DNA of 34,506 bases from Actinobacteria bacterium 13_1_40CM_66_12 (GCA_001917895.1 MNEW01000028.1:1-34506), one strand, 5' to 3'. Counted from the stretch's first letter, positions 23,539 to 32,433 are shown. The notes: generated by a model not told the origin, from the letters alone. Program-made: numbers and translations.

Positions 23539-24891
23539 ATGTTCGAAGCTCTGAGCGACCGCCTGTCGGCTGCGCTCAAGAAGATCTCCGGGCGCGGCGT
23601 GCTCCGCCCAGAAGACGTGGATGCCGGCCTGCGCGAGGTGCGGCTGGCACTGCTCGAGGCCGACGTCAATTTCAAGGTCGTCAAAGAGTTCGTCGATCGA
23701 GTTCGCAACCGGCTCAATGGCGTCGAGGTGGCGCCCGGACTGACCGCTCCGCAGCAAGTGGTCAAAGCCGTCGACACCGAGCTCGTCGAGGTCCTGGGAG
23801 GCAATTCCGAAGGGCTTCGCTACGCGCCCGCTCCTCCGACCGTGCTCATGCTCATCGGCCTCCAGGGATCTGGCAAGACGACCACGGCGGTCAAGCTCGC
23901 CCTGCTGGCGCGTCGCGAGGCCCACAAGCCGATGGTCGTCGCGCTCGACCTCCGCCGCCCGGCCGCGGTCGAGCAGCTGCGGACTCTTGCCGATCGCGAG
24001 GGCGTCGGGTTCTACTCGGCCCAAGGGGCTGTAGAGGACATCACCCGCTCGGCGTTGACGGAGGCGTCGAGGCTCGGCCAGGACGTGGTGATCCTGGACA
24101 CGGCGGGCCGCCTGCATATCGATGCGGAGCTCATGCAAGAGCTGAAACGCCTGAAAGCTGCCGTCCCCGTCACGGAAACGCTGCTCGTCGCCGACGCCAT
24201 GACCGGTCAGGAGGCGGTCAAGGTGGGAGAGGAGTTCGCCGCACAAATAGGGCTCGACGGCGTGATCCTCACCAAGCTCGACGGCGACGCCCGGGGCGGC
24301 GCAGCGCTGTCGCTCCGGCTCGCGACCGGGCAGCAGATCCGTTTCGCCGGCACCGGCGAGCGACCCCAGGACCTCGAGGTCTTTCACGCGGAACGGATGG
24401 CCTCCCGGATCCTGGGCATGGGCGACGTCCTCAGCCTCGTCGAACGCGCCGAGCGCTCCATCGACCAGGAGGCGGCGCAGGAGGTCGAGAGCCACATGCG
24501 CTCCGGCCACCTGACGTTCGATGACTTCCTGGTCCAGGTGCGCCAGCTGCGCAAGATGGGTTCGCTAGATGGAATCCTCGACATGGTTCCCGGGGGAGCG
24601 GCTCTCAAGGGCCAGGTTGCAGCCACCGATACCGAGCGTGAGGTCCGTCGGATGGAGGCGGTGATCCTCTCGATGACCCCTCGCGAACGGGCCCATCCCG
24701 AGATCATCGACGGCGCCCGGCGGCGCCGCATCGCTCGCGGCAGCGGCCTTCAGCCTGTCGATGTCAACCGCGTTTTGAAGGCGCGAGACACGATGCAGAA
24801 GCTCGCGAAGCAGCTGAGTTTAGGAGATCGCGGCAGCAAGGCCGGCTTGGGCCGGCTGTTCGGACAAGGAGGTTCGGGTTGGTCAAGATAA
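23539..24891 (+). CDS. ffh: Signal recognition particle protein Ffh (SRP54)
   Basis: Ffh binds 4.5S RNA and signal sequences and pairs with FtsY to target proteins to the membrane. The 450-residue protein has the N domain ([19 protein letters not shown]), the G domain with [10 protein letters not shown] (about residues 108-117), [37 protein letters not shown] and [10 protein letters not shown], and the methionine-containing M domain ([15 protein letters not shown], then [12 protein letters not shown] and [19 protein letters not shown]). It begins directly after the ylxM stop. The last 13 nt overlap the TTG start of rpsP. No ffs (4.5S RNA) gene was recognised in the window. Confidence 0.96.
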   Translation: MFEALSDRLSAALKKISGRGVLRPEDVDAGLREVRLALLEADVNFKVVKEFVDRVRNRLNGVEVAPGLTAPQQVVKAVDTELVEVLGGNSEGLRYAPAPPTVLMLIGLQGSGKTTTAVKLALLARREAHKPMVVALDLRRPAAVEQLRTLADREGVGFYSAQGAVEDITRSALTEASRLGQDVVILDTAGRLHIDAELMQELKRLKAAVPVTETLLVADAMTGQEAVKVGEEFAAQIGLDGVILTKLDGDARGGAALSLRLATGQQIRFAGTGERPQDLEVFHAERMASRILGMGDVLSLVERAERSIDQEAAQEVESHMRSGHLTFDDFLVQVRQLRKMGSLDGILDMVPGGAALKGQVAATDTEREVRRMEAVILSMTPRERAHPEIIDGARRRRIARGSGLQPVDVNRVLKARDTMQKLAKQLSLGDRGSKAGLGRLFGQGGSGWSR

Positions 24892-25151
24892 GGTTGAGGC
24901 GGATGGGGGCCAAGAAGCACCCCTTTTACCGCCTTGTGGTGGCGGACTCGCGGTCGCCGCGAGACGGCCGGTTCATCGAGCACCTCGGGTACTACGATCC
25001 GATGACCGACCCGGTAAAAGTGAAAATCGACGTCGACAAAGTGGTGCGCTGGCTCCAGCAGGGCGCTCAGCCGAGCGAAGCCGCGAGGAGCCTGTTGAAG
25101 CGGGAGGGGATTCTTGAGCGACGTACAGAGAAGTCGACCGATACGGCGTGA
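24879..25151 (+). CDS. rpsP: 30S ribosomal protein S16
   Basis: The 90-residue protein begins [20 protein letters not shown] and continues [20 protein letters not shown], the S16 signature. The segment [26 protein letters not shown] is also typical. The TTG start at 24879 sits inside the ffh end, which itself supplies an AGGAGG (24868-24873) 5 nt upstream. The 3' end overlaps the KH-protein gene by 38 nt. ffh-rpsP-khpA-rimM-trmD-rplS is the usual order. Confidence 0.95.
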   Translation: MVKIRLRRMGAKKHPFYRLVVADSRSPRDGRFIEHLGYYDPMTDPVKVKIDVDKVVRWLQQGAQPSEAARSLLKREGILERRTEKSTDTA

Positions 25152-25527
25152 CCCGCGGCGGGGCGGCGGCGGATTCAACCGAGGCTTCCGGCGTGAAGGT
25201 CCTCCAGGCCCGGCGGGCATCGGCGTCGACTACCGTGCCCTGGTCGAATACGTAGCGCGCTCGCTGGCGGAAAAGCCGGAAGAGGTGCAGGTGGAGGCAT
25301 TCGAGCGTGGAGGGGGGACCGTGGCGATCAAGGTCAAGCTCGCCGACGCTGACGTCGGCCGCTTCATCGGCAAGGCCGGGCGCAACATCGAGGCGGTACG
25401 CACCCTCGTCCGCGTCGCGTCGCTGCGCGACCGCAAGCGGGTGTTCGTCGACCTGGCCAATCCAACGCTGGGCGGCCACTCCGGACCACGAGAACGTAGG
25501 GATCACAGTGGAGGTGCGCCGTCTTGA
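25114..25527 (+). CDS. khpA: KhpA-like KH-domain RNA-binding protein with Arg/Gly-rich N-terminus
   Basis: The C-terminal part is a KH domain typical of KhpA/Ylq[24 protein letters not shown], then [26 protein letters not shown] with the GxxG RNA-binding loop (GKAG). The usual KhpA is about 75-80 residues; this one is 137 because a basic, glycine-rich N-terminal region of about 38 residues ([19 protein letters not shown]) precedes the domain. TTG at 25114 is preceded by GGGAGGGG at 4 nt, and no ATG or GTG is in frame before the domain, so the extension is probably translated. The stop overlaps the rimM TTG as TTGA. Confidence 0.88.
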   Translation: MSDVQRSRPIRRDPRRGGGGFNRGFRREGPPGPAGIGVDYRALVEYVARSLAEKPEEVQVEAFERGGGTVAIKVKLADADVGRFIGKAGRNIEAVRTLVRVASLRDRKRVFVDLANPTLGGHSGPRERRDHSGGAPS

Positions 25528-26018
25528 TCCGCGTCGGCCAGGTAACCGGCGCCTACGGCACCGAAGGTGCTGTCAAGGTTATTCCCTTGACAGACTTCGA
25601 TGACCGGTTCAGCACAGGAGCCGCCGTGCTCCTCGATGGTTGCGAGCGCAAGGTCGAATGGAGCCGGCCTGGCCAGCCGGGTCTCGTCGTAAAGCTCGGT
25701 GGGATCGACAACCGCACCATGGCTGAGCTTTTCCGTGGCCGGTACCTCGAGGTTCCGGACGACGCCCGCCGCGCACTCGGCAAGGGTCGCTACTACCACC
25801 ACCAGGTGGTGGGATTGCCTGTGCTTACGGGTTCTGGTCAGCCTCTGGGCACGATAGCTGAAGTCCTCGAACGCCCCGCCAATGACGTCTGGGTCAGTCG
25901 CGACGGCACCGTCGAGCACCTCATTCCGGCGACGCGCGATGCGGTCATCGAAGTGAACCTCGAGGCGCGCCGGGTCGTCGTCGCCGACTGGCTCGTCGAG
26001 GTCGAGGACGCCCGGTAG
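25524..26018 (+). CDS. rimM: Ribosome maturation factor RimM
   Basis: RimM assists late assembly of the 30S head, near S19. The 164-residue protein starts [18 protein letters not shown], the family signature (usual form GxxGLKGxV). The PRC-barrel half contains YYHHQVVGLPVL, LGTIAEVLERPANDVWVS, and LIPATRDAVIEVNLEARRV, all typical. The TTG start overlaps the khpA TGA. trmD follows after 8 nt. Confidence 0.94.
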   Translation: MIRVGQVTGAYGTEGAVKVIPLTDFDDRFSTGAAVLLDGCERKVEWSRPGQPGLVVKLGGIDNRTMAELFRGRYLEVPDDARRALGKGRYYHHQVVGLPVLTGSGQPLGTIAEVLERPANDVWVSRDGTVEHLIPATRDAVIEVNLEARRVVVADWLVEVEDAR

Positions 26019-26026
26019 GCAATCGC

Positions 26027-26701
26027 ATGAGATTTGACGTCGTCACGATCTTCCCATCCATGTTCGGCCCCGTGTTCGAGCATGGGGTGGTCGGTCGTGG
26101 CATCGAGCGCGGCGTAGTCCAGCTTCATACACACGACCTCCGCGACTTCACGCACGATCGGCACCGGCAGGTCGACGACATGCCCTTTGGTGGGGGCCCA
26201 GGCATGGTCATCAAGCCCGAGCCGGTGTTCGAGGCCGTGGAGTCGATCCGCCCGCACAACCCTGGCCCGGTCGTGCTGATGGAGCCCTGGGGCGAGCGCC
26301 TCGACCAGCGGCTCGCCACCGAGCTGGCTGCAGAGCCTGGCTTGATCATCGTCTGCGGGCGATATGAAGGCATCGACGATCGGGTCCGCACCGGGCTGGC
26401 CGCGCGCGAGATCTCGATCGGCGACTATGTGTTGAGCGGCGGCGAGATCCCGGCGATGGTCCTCATCGACGCTGTCGCCCGGCTCGTGCCGAGCATCGTT
26501 GGAGACCCGGAGTCACTGACGCAAGACAGCTTCTCGGCAGAGCCGTCTGGATGGCCCCAGTTCACCCGTCCGGCTGACTATCGGGGATTGACGGTACCCG
26601 ACGTGCTCCTCTCGGGCGACCACGCCCGCATCAAACAATGGCGCCGCCACCAGGCGGCCGAAAGATCTTCTGTTCATACCAAGGAGTTGAAAAAGACATG
26701 A
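26027..26701 (+). CDS. trmD: tRNA (guanine37-N1)-methyltransferase TrmD
   Basis: TrmD methylates G37 next to the anticodon to prevent +1 frameshifting. The 224-residue protein shows [11 protein letters not shown] at the N-terminus, [24 protein letters not shown] and [13 protein letters not shown] of the SAM-binding trefoil knot, and [23 protein letters not shown] near the C-terminus. Length is slightly below the common 240-250 residues. The stop overlaps the rplS ATG (ATGA). Confidence 0.96.
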   Translation: MRFDVVTIFPSMFGPVFEHGVVGRGIERGVVQLHTHDLRDFTHDRHRQVDDMPFGGGPGMVIKPEPVFEAVESIRPHNPGPVVLMEPWGERLDQRLATELAAEPGLIIVCGRYEGIDDRVRTGLAAREISIGDYVLSGGEIPAMVLIDAVARLVPSIVGDPESLTQDSFSAEPSGWPQFTRPADYRGLTVPDVLLSGDHARIKQWRRHQAAERSSVHTKELKKT

Positions 26702-27108
26702 ACGTCATCCAGCAGCTCGAGAAGGAGCAGCAAAAGGAGAAAGTGCCCGCGCTGCGGGCGGGCGACACGGTCAAGGTGCACGCCAAAGTCGTCGAGGGGA
26801 CTCGCGAGCGCATCCAGGTGTTCGAAGGCACCGTCATCCGCGTGACCGGCGGCGGCCTGCGCCAGAACTTCACCGTGCGGCGCGTCACCCACGGCGTCGG
26901 CGTCGAGCGCACGTTTCTCATCCACTCGCCGCGCATCGACAAGATCGATGTGCTGCGCCATGGCGACGTCCGCCAGGGCCGGCTCTATTACCTGCGGGGC
27001 AAAGTCGGCAAGGAGGCCCGTATTCGCGAGCGGAGGCAGCTTGCTCGCGGCGCCGCCGCGGCCGAGGCCGAGTCGCCAGAGAACGGTGAGGAGGAGTCCG
27101 AGGAGTAA
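26698..27108 (+). CDS. rplS: 50S ribosomal protein L19
   Basis: A 136-residue L19 starting [11 protein letters not shown]. The core shows [61 protein letters not shown] and [22 protein letters not shown] segments (here [19 protein letters not shown]). An acidic, Glu-rich tail of about 20 residues follows. The ATG at 26698 overlaps the trmD stop; the frame is open upstream but overlaps trmD, so the shorter start is chosen. Confidence 0.96.
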   Translation: MNVIQQLEKEQQKEKVPALRAGDTVKVHAKVVEGTRERIQVFEGTVIRVTGGGLRQNFTVRRVTHGVGVERTFLIHSPRIDKIDVLRHGDVRQGRLYYLRGKVGKEARIRERRQLARGAAAAEAESPENGEEESEE

Positions 27109-27148
27109 CCCCTTGTTAACGGCGCTGGTGCCTGACGTCCATCGTCGG

Positions 27149-27154
27149 TAATCT
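27149..27154 (+). promoter_or_regulatory. -10 box for rnhB
   Basis: TAATCT ends 6 nt before the rnhB ATG at 27161, in the 52-nt gap after rplS. It suggests a separate leaderless transcript for rnhB-yraN in addition to read-through. Confidence 0.4.
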
Positions 27155-27160
27155 CCGCTC

Positions 27161-27778
27161 ATGAGTCGTCCGAAACTGTGGCGCTACGAGCGCATGGCCG
27201 TGTCGATGGGCTACACGGTGATCGCCGGGGTCGACGAGGTCGGGATGGGCCCGCTCGCCGGACCGGTGGTGGGCGGTGCGGTCGTGCTCGAGGTAGGGGT
27301 GAGGATTCCGGGGCTCGACGATTCCAAGCTGCTCACAGCGGCTGAGCGTGAACGCCTGGATCGGATCATCCGCCGCCGGGCCCTCGCCTTCTCTGTCTGC
27401 GCCGTCGACCACGCGCAGGTCGACTCACTCGGCCTCATCAAGGCCCGCCATCTCGCGACCGCAGGCGCCGTGGCCGGACTGAAGATCCCAGCCGAGTATC
27501 TGCTCGTCGACGCTTGGGACGTGCCCGAGGCGCCGCTGCCGCAGATGGCGGTCGTTAGAGGCGACCGCACCTGCGCTTCGATCATGGCAGCGAGCATCGT
27601 CGCCAAGGTCGCGCGCGACGCGACGATGGTCGAATACGACCGGATCTACCCCGGCTATGGGTTCGCGTTTCACAAGGGCTACGCAACCCCTGAGCACCGG
27701 GCGGCGATCCGGCGCCTGGGCCCTAGCCCCATCCACCGGACGTCGTGGGCTCCGTTTCGAGAGTTCGCCGCCAACTAG
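27161..27778 (+). CDS. rnhB: Ribonuclease HII
   Basis: RNase HII removes ribonucleotides from DNA by cutting 5' of the ribonucleotide. The 205-residue protein shows GVDEVGMGPLAGPVVGGAVV with catalytic Asp-Glu, LDDSKLLTAAERERL, LLVDAWDVP (catalytic Asp), and GDRTCASIMAASIVAKVARD followed by the YPGYGFAFHKGYATPEH block. The G-R-G loop that contacts the RNA-DNA junction reads G-M-G here, and DEAG reads DEVG. The other catalytic residues appear intact. yraN begins inside its 3' end, 34 nt overlap. Confidence 0.94.
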   Translation: MSRPKLWRYERMAVSMGYTVIAGVDEVGMGPLAGPVVGGAVVLEVGVRIPGLDDSKLLTAAERERLDRIIRRRALAFSVCAVDHAQVDSLGLIKARHLATAGAVAGLKIPAEYLLVDAWDVPEAPLPQMAVVRGDRTCASIMAASIVAKVARDATMVEYDRIYPGYGFAFHKGYATPEHRAAIRRLGPSPIHRTSWAPFREFAAN

Positions 27779-28119
27779 CGCTGGGGCAGGCCGGCGAGAA
27801 GGCGGCGGCGGAACTCCTGAAGCGGCGAGGCTACGAGGTTGTCGGTGCCGGCTTCACGGCTCGGAGGGGCGAGATCGACCTCGTCTGCCGTCGCGGCCGC
27901 GACCTGGTCATCGTCGAGGTGAAGACGCGCACGAGCACCGCCTTCGGGACGCCGGCGGAAGCAGTCGGCACACGCAAGAGGCGCGCGCTCGCAGCGGCCG
28001 CGTCCGAGTATCGCTTGCTGGCGGGATGGAAAGGGCCGATCCGCTACGCAATCGTCGGCCTCCTCACCAGACCGGATGGAGGCTTCGACGGCGAGCTGAT
28101 CGAAGATCCGTTTGATTAA
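27745..28119 (+). CDS. yraN: UPF0102 protein YraN
   Basis: A 124-residue UPF0102 protein with the restriction-endonuclease-like fold. LGQAGEKAAAELLKRRGYEVV, RRGEIDLVCRRGRDLVIVEVKTRTS (the Asp...Glu-x-Lys nuclease-like motif) and the C-terminal DGGFDGELIEDPFD are typical. Its function is unknown, though it commonly follows rnhB. The GTG at 27745 overlaps the rnhB end by 34 nt. The stop is 3 nt from the stop of the convergent ABC permease. Confidence 0.9.
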   Translation: MGSVSRVRRQLALGQAGEKAAAELLKRRGYEVVGAGFTARRGEIDLVCRRGRDLVIVEVKTRTSTAFGTPAEAVGTRKRRALAAAASEYRLLAGWKGPIRYAIVGLLTRPDGGFDGELIEDPFD

Positions 28120-28122
28120 GGC

Positions 28123-29727
28123 CTAGGTCGAGGCGATGCTCGCTTCGAAGGATCGAAGGCGGGAGTTGGCGATCCACAGCAGCGCGCCGACGAGCGATGC
28201 GCAGAAGGCCAGGAGCGCCACCCCTCCAAAGATCATCGCGAAGCCCACCGCGGGCGTCGATGGAATCGGGCCGAGGTTGCCGGCTCCGCTTGCGGCCTGA
28301 CCGCCGAACAAGAACAGCGCCAGGGCGCCCAGGCTCAAGACGGCGAAGCCAAGGGAGCCGCCGATCGCGGCCAGGCTTCCGACCAGGCCGACCGACCTGC
28401 GGTCATCGGTGGCGTCGAAGCGCGGGTCGATGGCTCCCCCGGAGACTGAGATCGACACGAAGCCCGCCGCCAGCCACAAGCCGAGAACGACCAGCTCCAG
28501 CAGCTGGGCCACGCCGCTCTTGCTGATCACTGCGACGGCGACGCTGAACACCAGCATCGTCGCCACCACCACCGGGAACGCGATGAAGACTTTCGCGCGC
28601 AGCAGCAGCCACATCGATAGCGGGGCCATGCGAAGGAGCTGAAAGCCACGCCGCTCGCTGGGGATCGAAGGGAGCGAGAGCGCGGACGCCATGAACATCG
28701 AGAGAAACGTGATCAGGGCGGCGTTCGACCAGAACCCGCTCAAGCTGCGGGCGGGCTGGCTCAGCGCCGCGGCGTAGCCAACCGGCAGCAGGAGCGCCGG
28801 CAAGAGCCGGGTCAAACGGCGCACGTCGCGCCGGAATCCCAGCCAATCCTTGCGCGCGATCGCGAAGTAAGGAGATCCCTCGCCCCGCAGCGGATAGGGC
28901 TGGGGAGAGGGGCGGACTGTGGATCGGCGGCGCCAGATCGCCGGAGCGTCACCGAAAACTCCAAGCCCTACCAGCAGCGTCCGCTCGTACAGGAGCTCCG
29001 CCATCGCCACGAGGATCGCCGCCAGCAGCACCGTGGCCAGCACCCACACAAGCGCGACAGCGACCGACCCGCTCGCAATCGCGGTGAGAGCATGCCCGGG
29101 CCATGTGGTCGGCAGCCAGTCGATGCGCTGAACCAGCGAGGTAAGGCCCGAAACGTCCGGGCGCGCTGTACGCCGGAAGGTTTGCCGGAGGCTCAGGTTC
29201 CATGTCAGGTACAGGGCCGCGCCGGTCAAACCGGCGACCGCAGCTGCTACATCGCGAGCCAACCTCGCCGGGACCCAGCGCACGATCACCGTCATCAAGA
29301 TCGCCTGAAGGGACGTGACTACGAGGACCTGCACCGCGATCAGGAGAAGCGCCACGGGAAAGTAGATGAGCGGCGCACCGGCCCCTGCCCCGAGTCCGAG
29401 AACTGCCGCGAGGAGAACACCGCTGATCAGGATGTTCGCGGACATGGCGGTCAGGAGCCGGGCGACGAAGATGTCGCGGGTCCGAACCGGCGCCACGACC
29501 AGCTGGAGCAGGTCACGCCCCACGAACAAAGACGCGATCACCGTCGGAAAGCCAATGAGCAGCATGAGCAAGGAAAGGCCCGTGAACGCGGCAGAGAGCA
29601 GCGGGTCGACGGAGAACGGCAGGAACACCAGGGCCACCAGACGGGTGCGGTTCCCCTTCAACAAGCGATTTCGCATGGCGCGTAGCTCGGCGCCGACGAT
29701 CACCCGAAGCGCGCTGATCCCGTTCAC
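28123..29727 (-). CDS. ABC transporter permease with an in-frame repeat insertion
   Basis: A 534-residue integral membrane protein with about 12 hydrophobic segments, starting at a GTG that overlaps the stop of the ABC ATPase gene (GTGA). The N-terminal half (FVGRDLLQLVVAPVRTRDIFVARLL) and C-terminal half (LRMAPLSMWLLLRAKVFIAFPVV) look like repeated exporter units. Between them lies a short stretch, VRPSPQPYPLRGEGSP, encoded by an imperfect palindrome (28877-28911); it resembles the peptide commonly produced when intergenic palindromic repeats enter coding sequence. The reading frame is kept. With the ATPase it forms an ABC exporter; the cargo is unknown. Confidence 0.85.
   Translation of the reverse strand: MNGISALRVIVGAELRAMRNRLLKGNRTRLVALVFLPFSVDPLLSAAFTGLSLLMLLIGFPTVIASLFVGRDLLQLVVAPVRTRDIFVARLLTAMSANILISGVLLAAVLGLGAGAGAPLIYFPVALLLIAVQVLVVTSLQAILMTVIVRWVPARLARDVAAAVAGLTGAALYLTWNLSLRQTFRRTARPDVSGLTSLVQRIDWLPTTWPGHALTAIASGSVAVALVWVLATVLLAAILVAMAELLYERTLLVGLGVFGDAPAIWRRRSTVRPSPQPYPLRGEGSPYFAIARKDWLGFRRDVRRLTRLLPALLLPVGYAAALSQPARSLSGFWSNAALITFLSMFMASALSLPSIPSERRGFQLLRMAPLSMWLLLRAKVFIAFPVVVATMLVFSVAVAVISKSGVAQLLELVVLGLWLAAGFVSISVSGGAIDPRFDATDDRRSVGLVGSLAAIGGSLGFAVLSLGALALFLFGGQAASGAGNLGPIPSTPAVGFAMIFGGVALLAFCASLVGALLWIANSRLRSFEASIAST
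28877..28911. repeat. Imperfect palindromic repeat inside the ABC permease gene
   Basis: CCCTCGCCCC (28877-28886) and GGGGAGAGGG (28902-28911) pair at 9 of 10 positions across a 15-nt loop. On the coding strand it reads in frame as PSPQPYPLRGEG. This sequence type is widely seen as a dispersed extragenic element. Confidence 0.55.
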
Positions 29728-30524
29728 GAACCTGCGTCGAGCAGCCGCTCGATCATCTCGCGCGATTCCGGGCCGGCCGTGAGCTTCAGGAACAGGTCCT
29801 CGAGGTTTGCGCCCTCACTCCCGGCCTGGACGCGGAGCTCGTCCATGCTGCCGATGGCGACGATCCGGCCGCGGTCGATGATCGCCACCCGCCGGCAAAG
29901 CGCCTGGGCGACCTCGAGGATGTGGGTCGAGAGGAGCACCGTCGTGCCTCGCGCGGCAAGCTCCTCGAGAAGGTCTTTGACCAGGCGTGCGGATCGCGGG
30001 TCGAGGCCGTTGGTTGGCTCGTCCAGGAGCAGCACCGAAGGCTCGCGGATGAGCAGCGACGCGAGCCCGATCTTCTGCCGCATGCCGTGGCTGTAGCTGC
30101 CGATGAGGTCGCCGTCCTTCTTGGCCAGGTCGAACAGGTTGAGCAGTCGCGACATCCGTTCCTCGCGTTGCACGCCGCGCGGCATGCGATACAGGTCGGC
30201 GACGAAGTCGAGGAATTCGCGACCGGTGAGGTGTGGGTGCACGAACGGCTCCTCGTCGAGGTAACCAAGCCTTGCCTTGGCCGCGAGCGGTTGGGCCTGG
30301 ATGTCGATACCGTCGATGAGCGCCGTCCCGGAAGTAGGGCGGAGCAGGCCGCACAGCATGCGCAGGGTGGTCGTCTTGCCGGCACCGTTCGCGCCCAGGA
30401 AACCGAACACCTCACCCCGCATGGCCTGAAAGCTCACGCCATCGACAGCGGCCAGAGCGCCGTATGTCTTCACGAGCTGGCGTGCCTCCACTGCCGGGGT
30501 TGTGGCGCTGGGACTAGGCGACAT
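29724..30524 (-). CDS. ABC transporter ATP-binding protein
   Basis: A 266-residue ABC ATPase, CcmA/drug-exporter type. ARQLVKTYGALAAVDGVSF leads into Walker A (residues 44-52, GANGAGKTT); then comes the signature region SYSHGMRQKIGLA, Walker B VLLLDEPTNGLD, and the H-loop LLSTHILEVAQ. The Q-loop region reads LDEEPFVHPHLTGREFL. The ATG at 30524 is preferred over upstream codons that overlap the epimerase gene. TAACCT lies 10 nt before it, a possible promoter. The stop overlaps the permease start, so the two are translationally coupled. Confidence 0.92.
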   Translation of the reverse strand: MSPSPSATTPAVEARQLVKTYGALAAVDGVSFQAMRGEVFGFLGANGAGKTTTLRMLCGLLRPTSGTALIDGIDIQAQPLAAKARLGYLDEEPFVHPHLTGREFLDFVADLYRMPRGVQREERMSRLLNLFDLAKKDGDLIGSYSHGMRQKIGLASLLIREPSVLLLDEPTNGLDPRSARLVKDLLEELAARGTTVLLSTHILEVAQALCRRVAIIDRGRIVAIGSMDELRVQAGSEGANLEDLFLKLTAGPESREMIERLLDAGS

Positions 30525-30534
30525 CGGTACAGGC

Positions 30535-30540
30535 AGGTTA
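30535..30540 (-). promoter_or_regulatory. Possible -10 box for the ABC ATPase gene
   Basis: TAACCT on the minus strand, 10 nt before the ATG at 30524; its TAA is the epimerase stop. The spacing is slightly longer than elsewhere, and read-through from the upstream genes is equally possible. Confidence 0.25.
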
Positions 30541-31461
30541 CAAGGCCGGTCGGAAGTGCCGGTCGAGCTCCGACGCATATTTCTGACCCAGGGTGTCGTG
30601 GGAGCGAAGCAACCAATCGTCGAGGCGAGTGCGGCCGCGCGGCAGCTCCTTCGAAACCAGCAGCTCGTCCATCAGGCCGCTGAGCTCTTCGGGCGTGAGG
30701 ATGACGTCCTTCACGTAGCGCCCCAAAAGGCGACTCGCGAAAAGGGTGAGTCCGGGTGGGGAGAAAAGCAGCGCGCGTGTGTGATGGATGGCGATCGCGA
30801 TGCTCTCCACCAGCTCGGCATACGCGATGATCTCGGGACCTGCCGCATCCACGGTGACGTGCTCCGACACGCTGGCGGCCCAAATGGCGATGTCGGCTAC
30901 GTCCTCTCCCGCCACCGGCTGCACCCTGTAGTGGCCGTTGCCGGGCACGAAGAACACAGGGAAACGTCGCAGCATCCAGGCGATGTTGTTCAGCAGGACG
31001 TCGCCCTGGCCGAAGATCAGCGTCGGTCTGACCACCGCCCAGGGCAGGCCGGATTCGCGCACCACCGCTTCGGTGCGCGCCTTTCCCGCGTAATAGGCGA
31101 GGTGCGAGTCCGGTGATGGGTTGCTCACGCTGATGTGGACTACCTTGCGCACCCCGGCGTCGGCTGCCGCGCCCATGAGTTTTCGAGTGTTCGCGATCGC
31201 GTCGCCAAACCCAACGCCCGCGTTCGGAAAGCGGATCCAGTACGTGTTGTAGAGCACGTCAACGCCGCGAAGGCTCTCGACCAGCGCCTCGCGGTCGGCG
31301 AACTGAAGGGGCGCGACTTCCACATCCATTCCCTCAGCGCCCGGCCGGTGCGGGTGGTTGGTGAGCGTCCGCACACGCCGCCCTGCGGCGAGCAGGCGGC
31401 GCGCGATGAACCCTCCCGTGAAGCTGAAGGCCCCGGTGACGGCATCGAGGTCCGACGCCAT
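30538..31461 (-). CDS. NAD(P)-binding epimerase/NmrA-like protein
   Basis: A 307-residue Rossmann-fold protein of the atypical short-chain dehydrogenase type. The N-terminus reads VTGAFSFTGGFIARRLLAAG, where the dinucleotide loop GxxGxxG is altered to GAFSFTGG. VDVLYNTYWIRFP, VVHISVSNPSPDSHLAYYAGKARTE (a YxxxK-like active-site segment) and LPWAVVRPTLIFGQGD follow. These resemble NDUFA9/NmrA-like members, which often bind NAD(P)H without clear catalysis. The ATG at 31461 overlaps the TGA of the upstream ligase frame as TGATG. The substrate is unknown. Confidence 0.85.
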   Translation of the reverse strand: MASDLDAVTGAFSFTGGFIARRLLAAGRRVRTLTNHPHRPGAEGMDVEVAPLQFADREALVESLRGVDVLYNTYWIRFPNAGVGFGDAIANTRKLMGAAADAGVRKVVHISVSNPSPDSHLAYYAGKARTEAVVRESGLPWAVVRPTLIFGQGDVLLNNIAWMLRRFPVFFVPGNGHYRVQPVAGEDVADIAIWAASVSEHVTVDAAGPEIIAYAELVESIAIAIHHTRALLFSPPGLTLFASRLLGRYVKDVILTPEELSGLMDELLVSKELPRGRTRLDDWLLRSHDTLGQKYASELDRHFRPAL

Positions 31462-32359
31462 CAGAACGGGAAGCGCGTCAAGGAGTGGGCGGGCGAACCC
31501 GGCTTGACGTGTCCCTCGATGACGACGCGGGGCCGATGCCTCACGGCCTCGGCGGGATGCACCTCCGGCCGCAGGCCGTTGAAGATCGGAAATCGGAGCG
31601 TGCCGTCGGGCGACCATTCCGAGTAGCGGACGCTGACCACCAGCTCCGGCCGTACCCACCGCACCGGTTTGGTCATGATCGGCTCCGGGTCGAGTGGGGA
31701 GGCGTCGGGTGCCACGTCGGCCAGCGTCGTCCTTAGCCGACAAGCAGGGCTTCGAATGGCGCGGTCCCGGTCCATCCGATGACGACGAAGTCATCTGATT
31801 TCACCGCCTTGACCTTCAGCCAGAAGGGGCTGCGCTGGCCGGGGACGTATGGGCTCTGGCTGTGTTTCGCGACCACCCCCTCGAGGCCTCGCTCGAGGCA
31901 CGCCTCATACAGCTCGACGCCATCCTGCTCGATGTGGTCGGGCACGAAGATATGGCCCCCCGCTTCCACGGCCTTGTGCAGGCGCGCACGCCGTCGCGCC
32001 AGCGGCTGGCGCAGCAAGGGCTTCTCGTCCAGATACAACGCATCGAATGCGAGGTAGGCGACCGGAATCTCGTCTTTGCGCGCGGCGCCGGAGGTGAGCC
32101 GCTCGCGAAGGCGTGTGTAATCGGGCCGCCCGTCCGGGTCGGTGGCCACGAGCTCGCCATCGATGACGCTGCCAGGCGGGACCCGAGCCGCAGCCGCTAT
32201 GACCTCGGGAAGGTCGGCCGTCAGGTCGTTGAGGCCTCGGTCCTGCAGGTGAACCTTGCCGTCGGGGTCGCGAAACAGCATGCAGCGCAACCCATCCCAC
32301 TTGACCTCGAAGAGGTACTCCGGCGAGCTGAACGGAGCCTCGGCTGAAGCGGCCTGCAT
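31461..32359 (-). pseudogene. LigD-type ATP-dependent DNA ligase domain, disrupted in the OB fold
   Basis: The adenylation domain is well kept: FEVKWDGLRCM with the nucleotidyl-accepting Lys20, VIDGELVA, AYLAFDALYLDE, GLEGVVAKHSQSPY and FWLKVKAVKSDDF. The frame then stops at 31733 (ALLVG). A second frame carries the ligase C-terminus, KPVRWVRPELVVSVRYSEW and FPIFNGLRP, and its TGA overlaps the epimerase ATG. Between them the expected OB-fold stretch with the GRVGTGF-type motif (about 25 residues) is missing. A deletion of about 70-80 nt with loss of frame explains this. ATG at 32359 falls within the ELRPM segment; CTG at 32419, 8 nt after TATAAG, is another possible start. No LigD polymerase or nuclease domain is fused. 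Confidence 0.65.
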
Positions 32360-32427
32360 CGGGCGCAGCTCGTTCGGGAAGCTCTCGAGCTCGATCTGGA
32401 GCTGGTTGGATTCTTCCAGGCTTCCAG

Positions 32428-32433
32428 CTTATA
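32428..32433 (-). promoter_or_regulatory. Possible -10 box for the ligase gene
   Basis: TATAAG on the minus strand, 8 nt before an in-frame CTG at 32419 that would start the ligase 20 codons before its first ATG. It fits the window's leaderless spacing but depends on an unusual start codon. Confidence 0.25.

Noticed and set aside
22681..24510. 609-codon minus-strand frame covering ffh and dinB
   Set aside because: Only its last 167 codons (from 23184) are a real DinB-like protein; the rest is antisense to ffh and ylxM.
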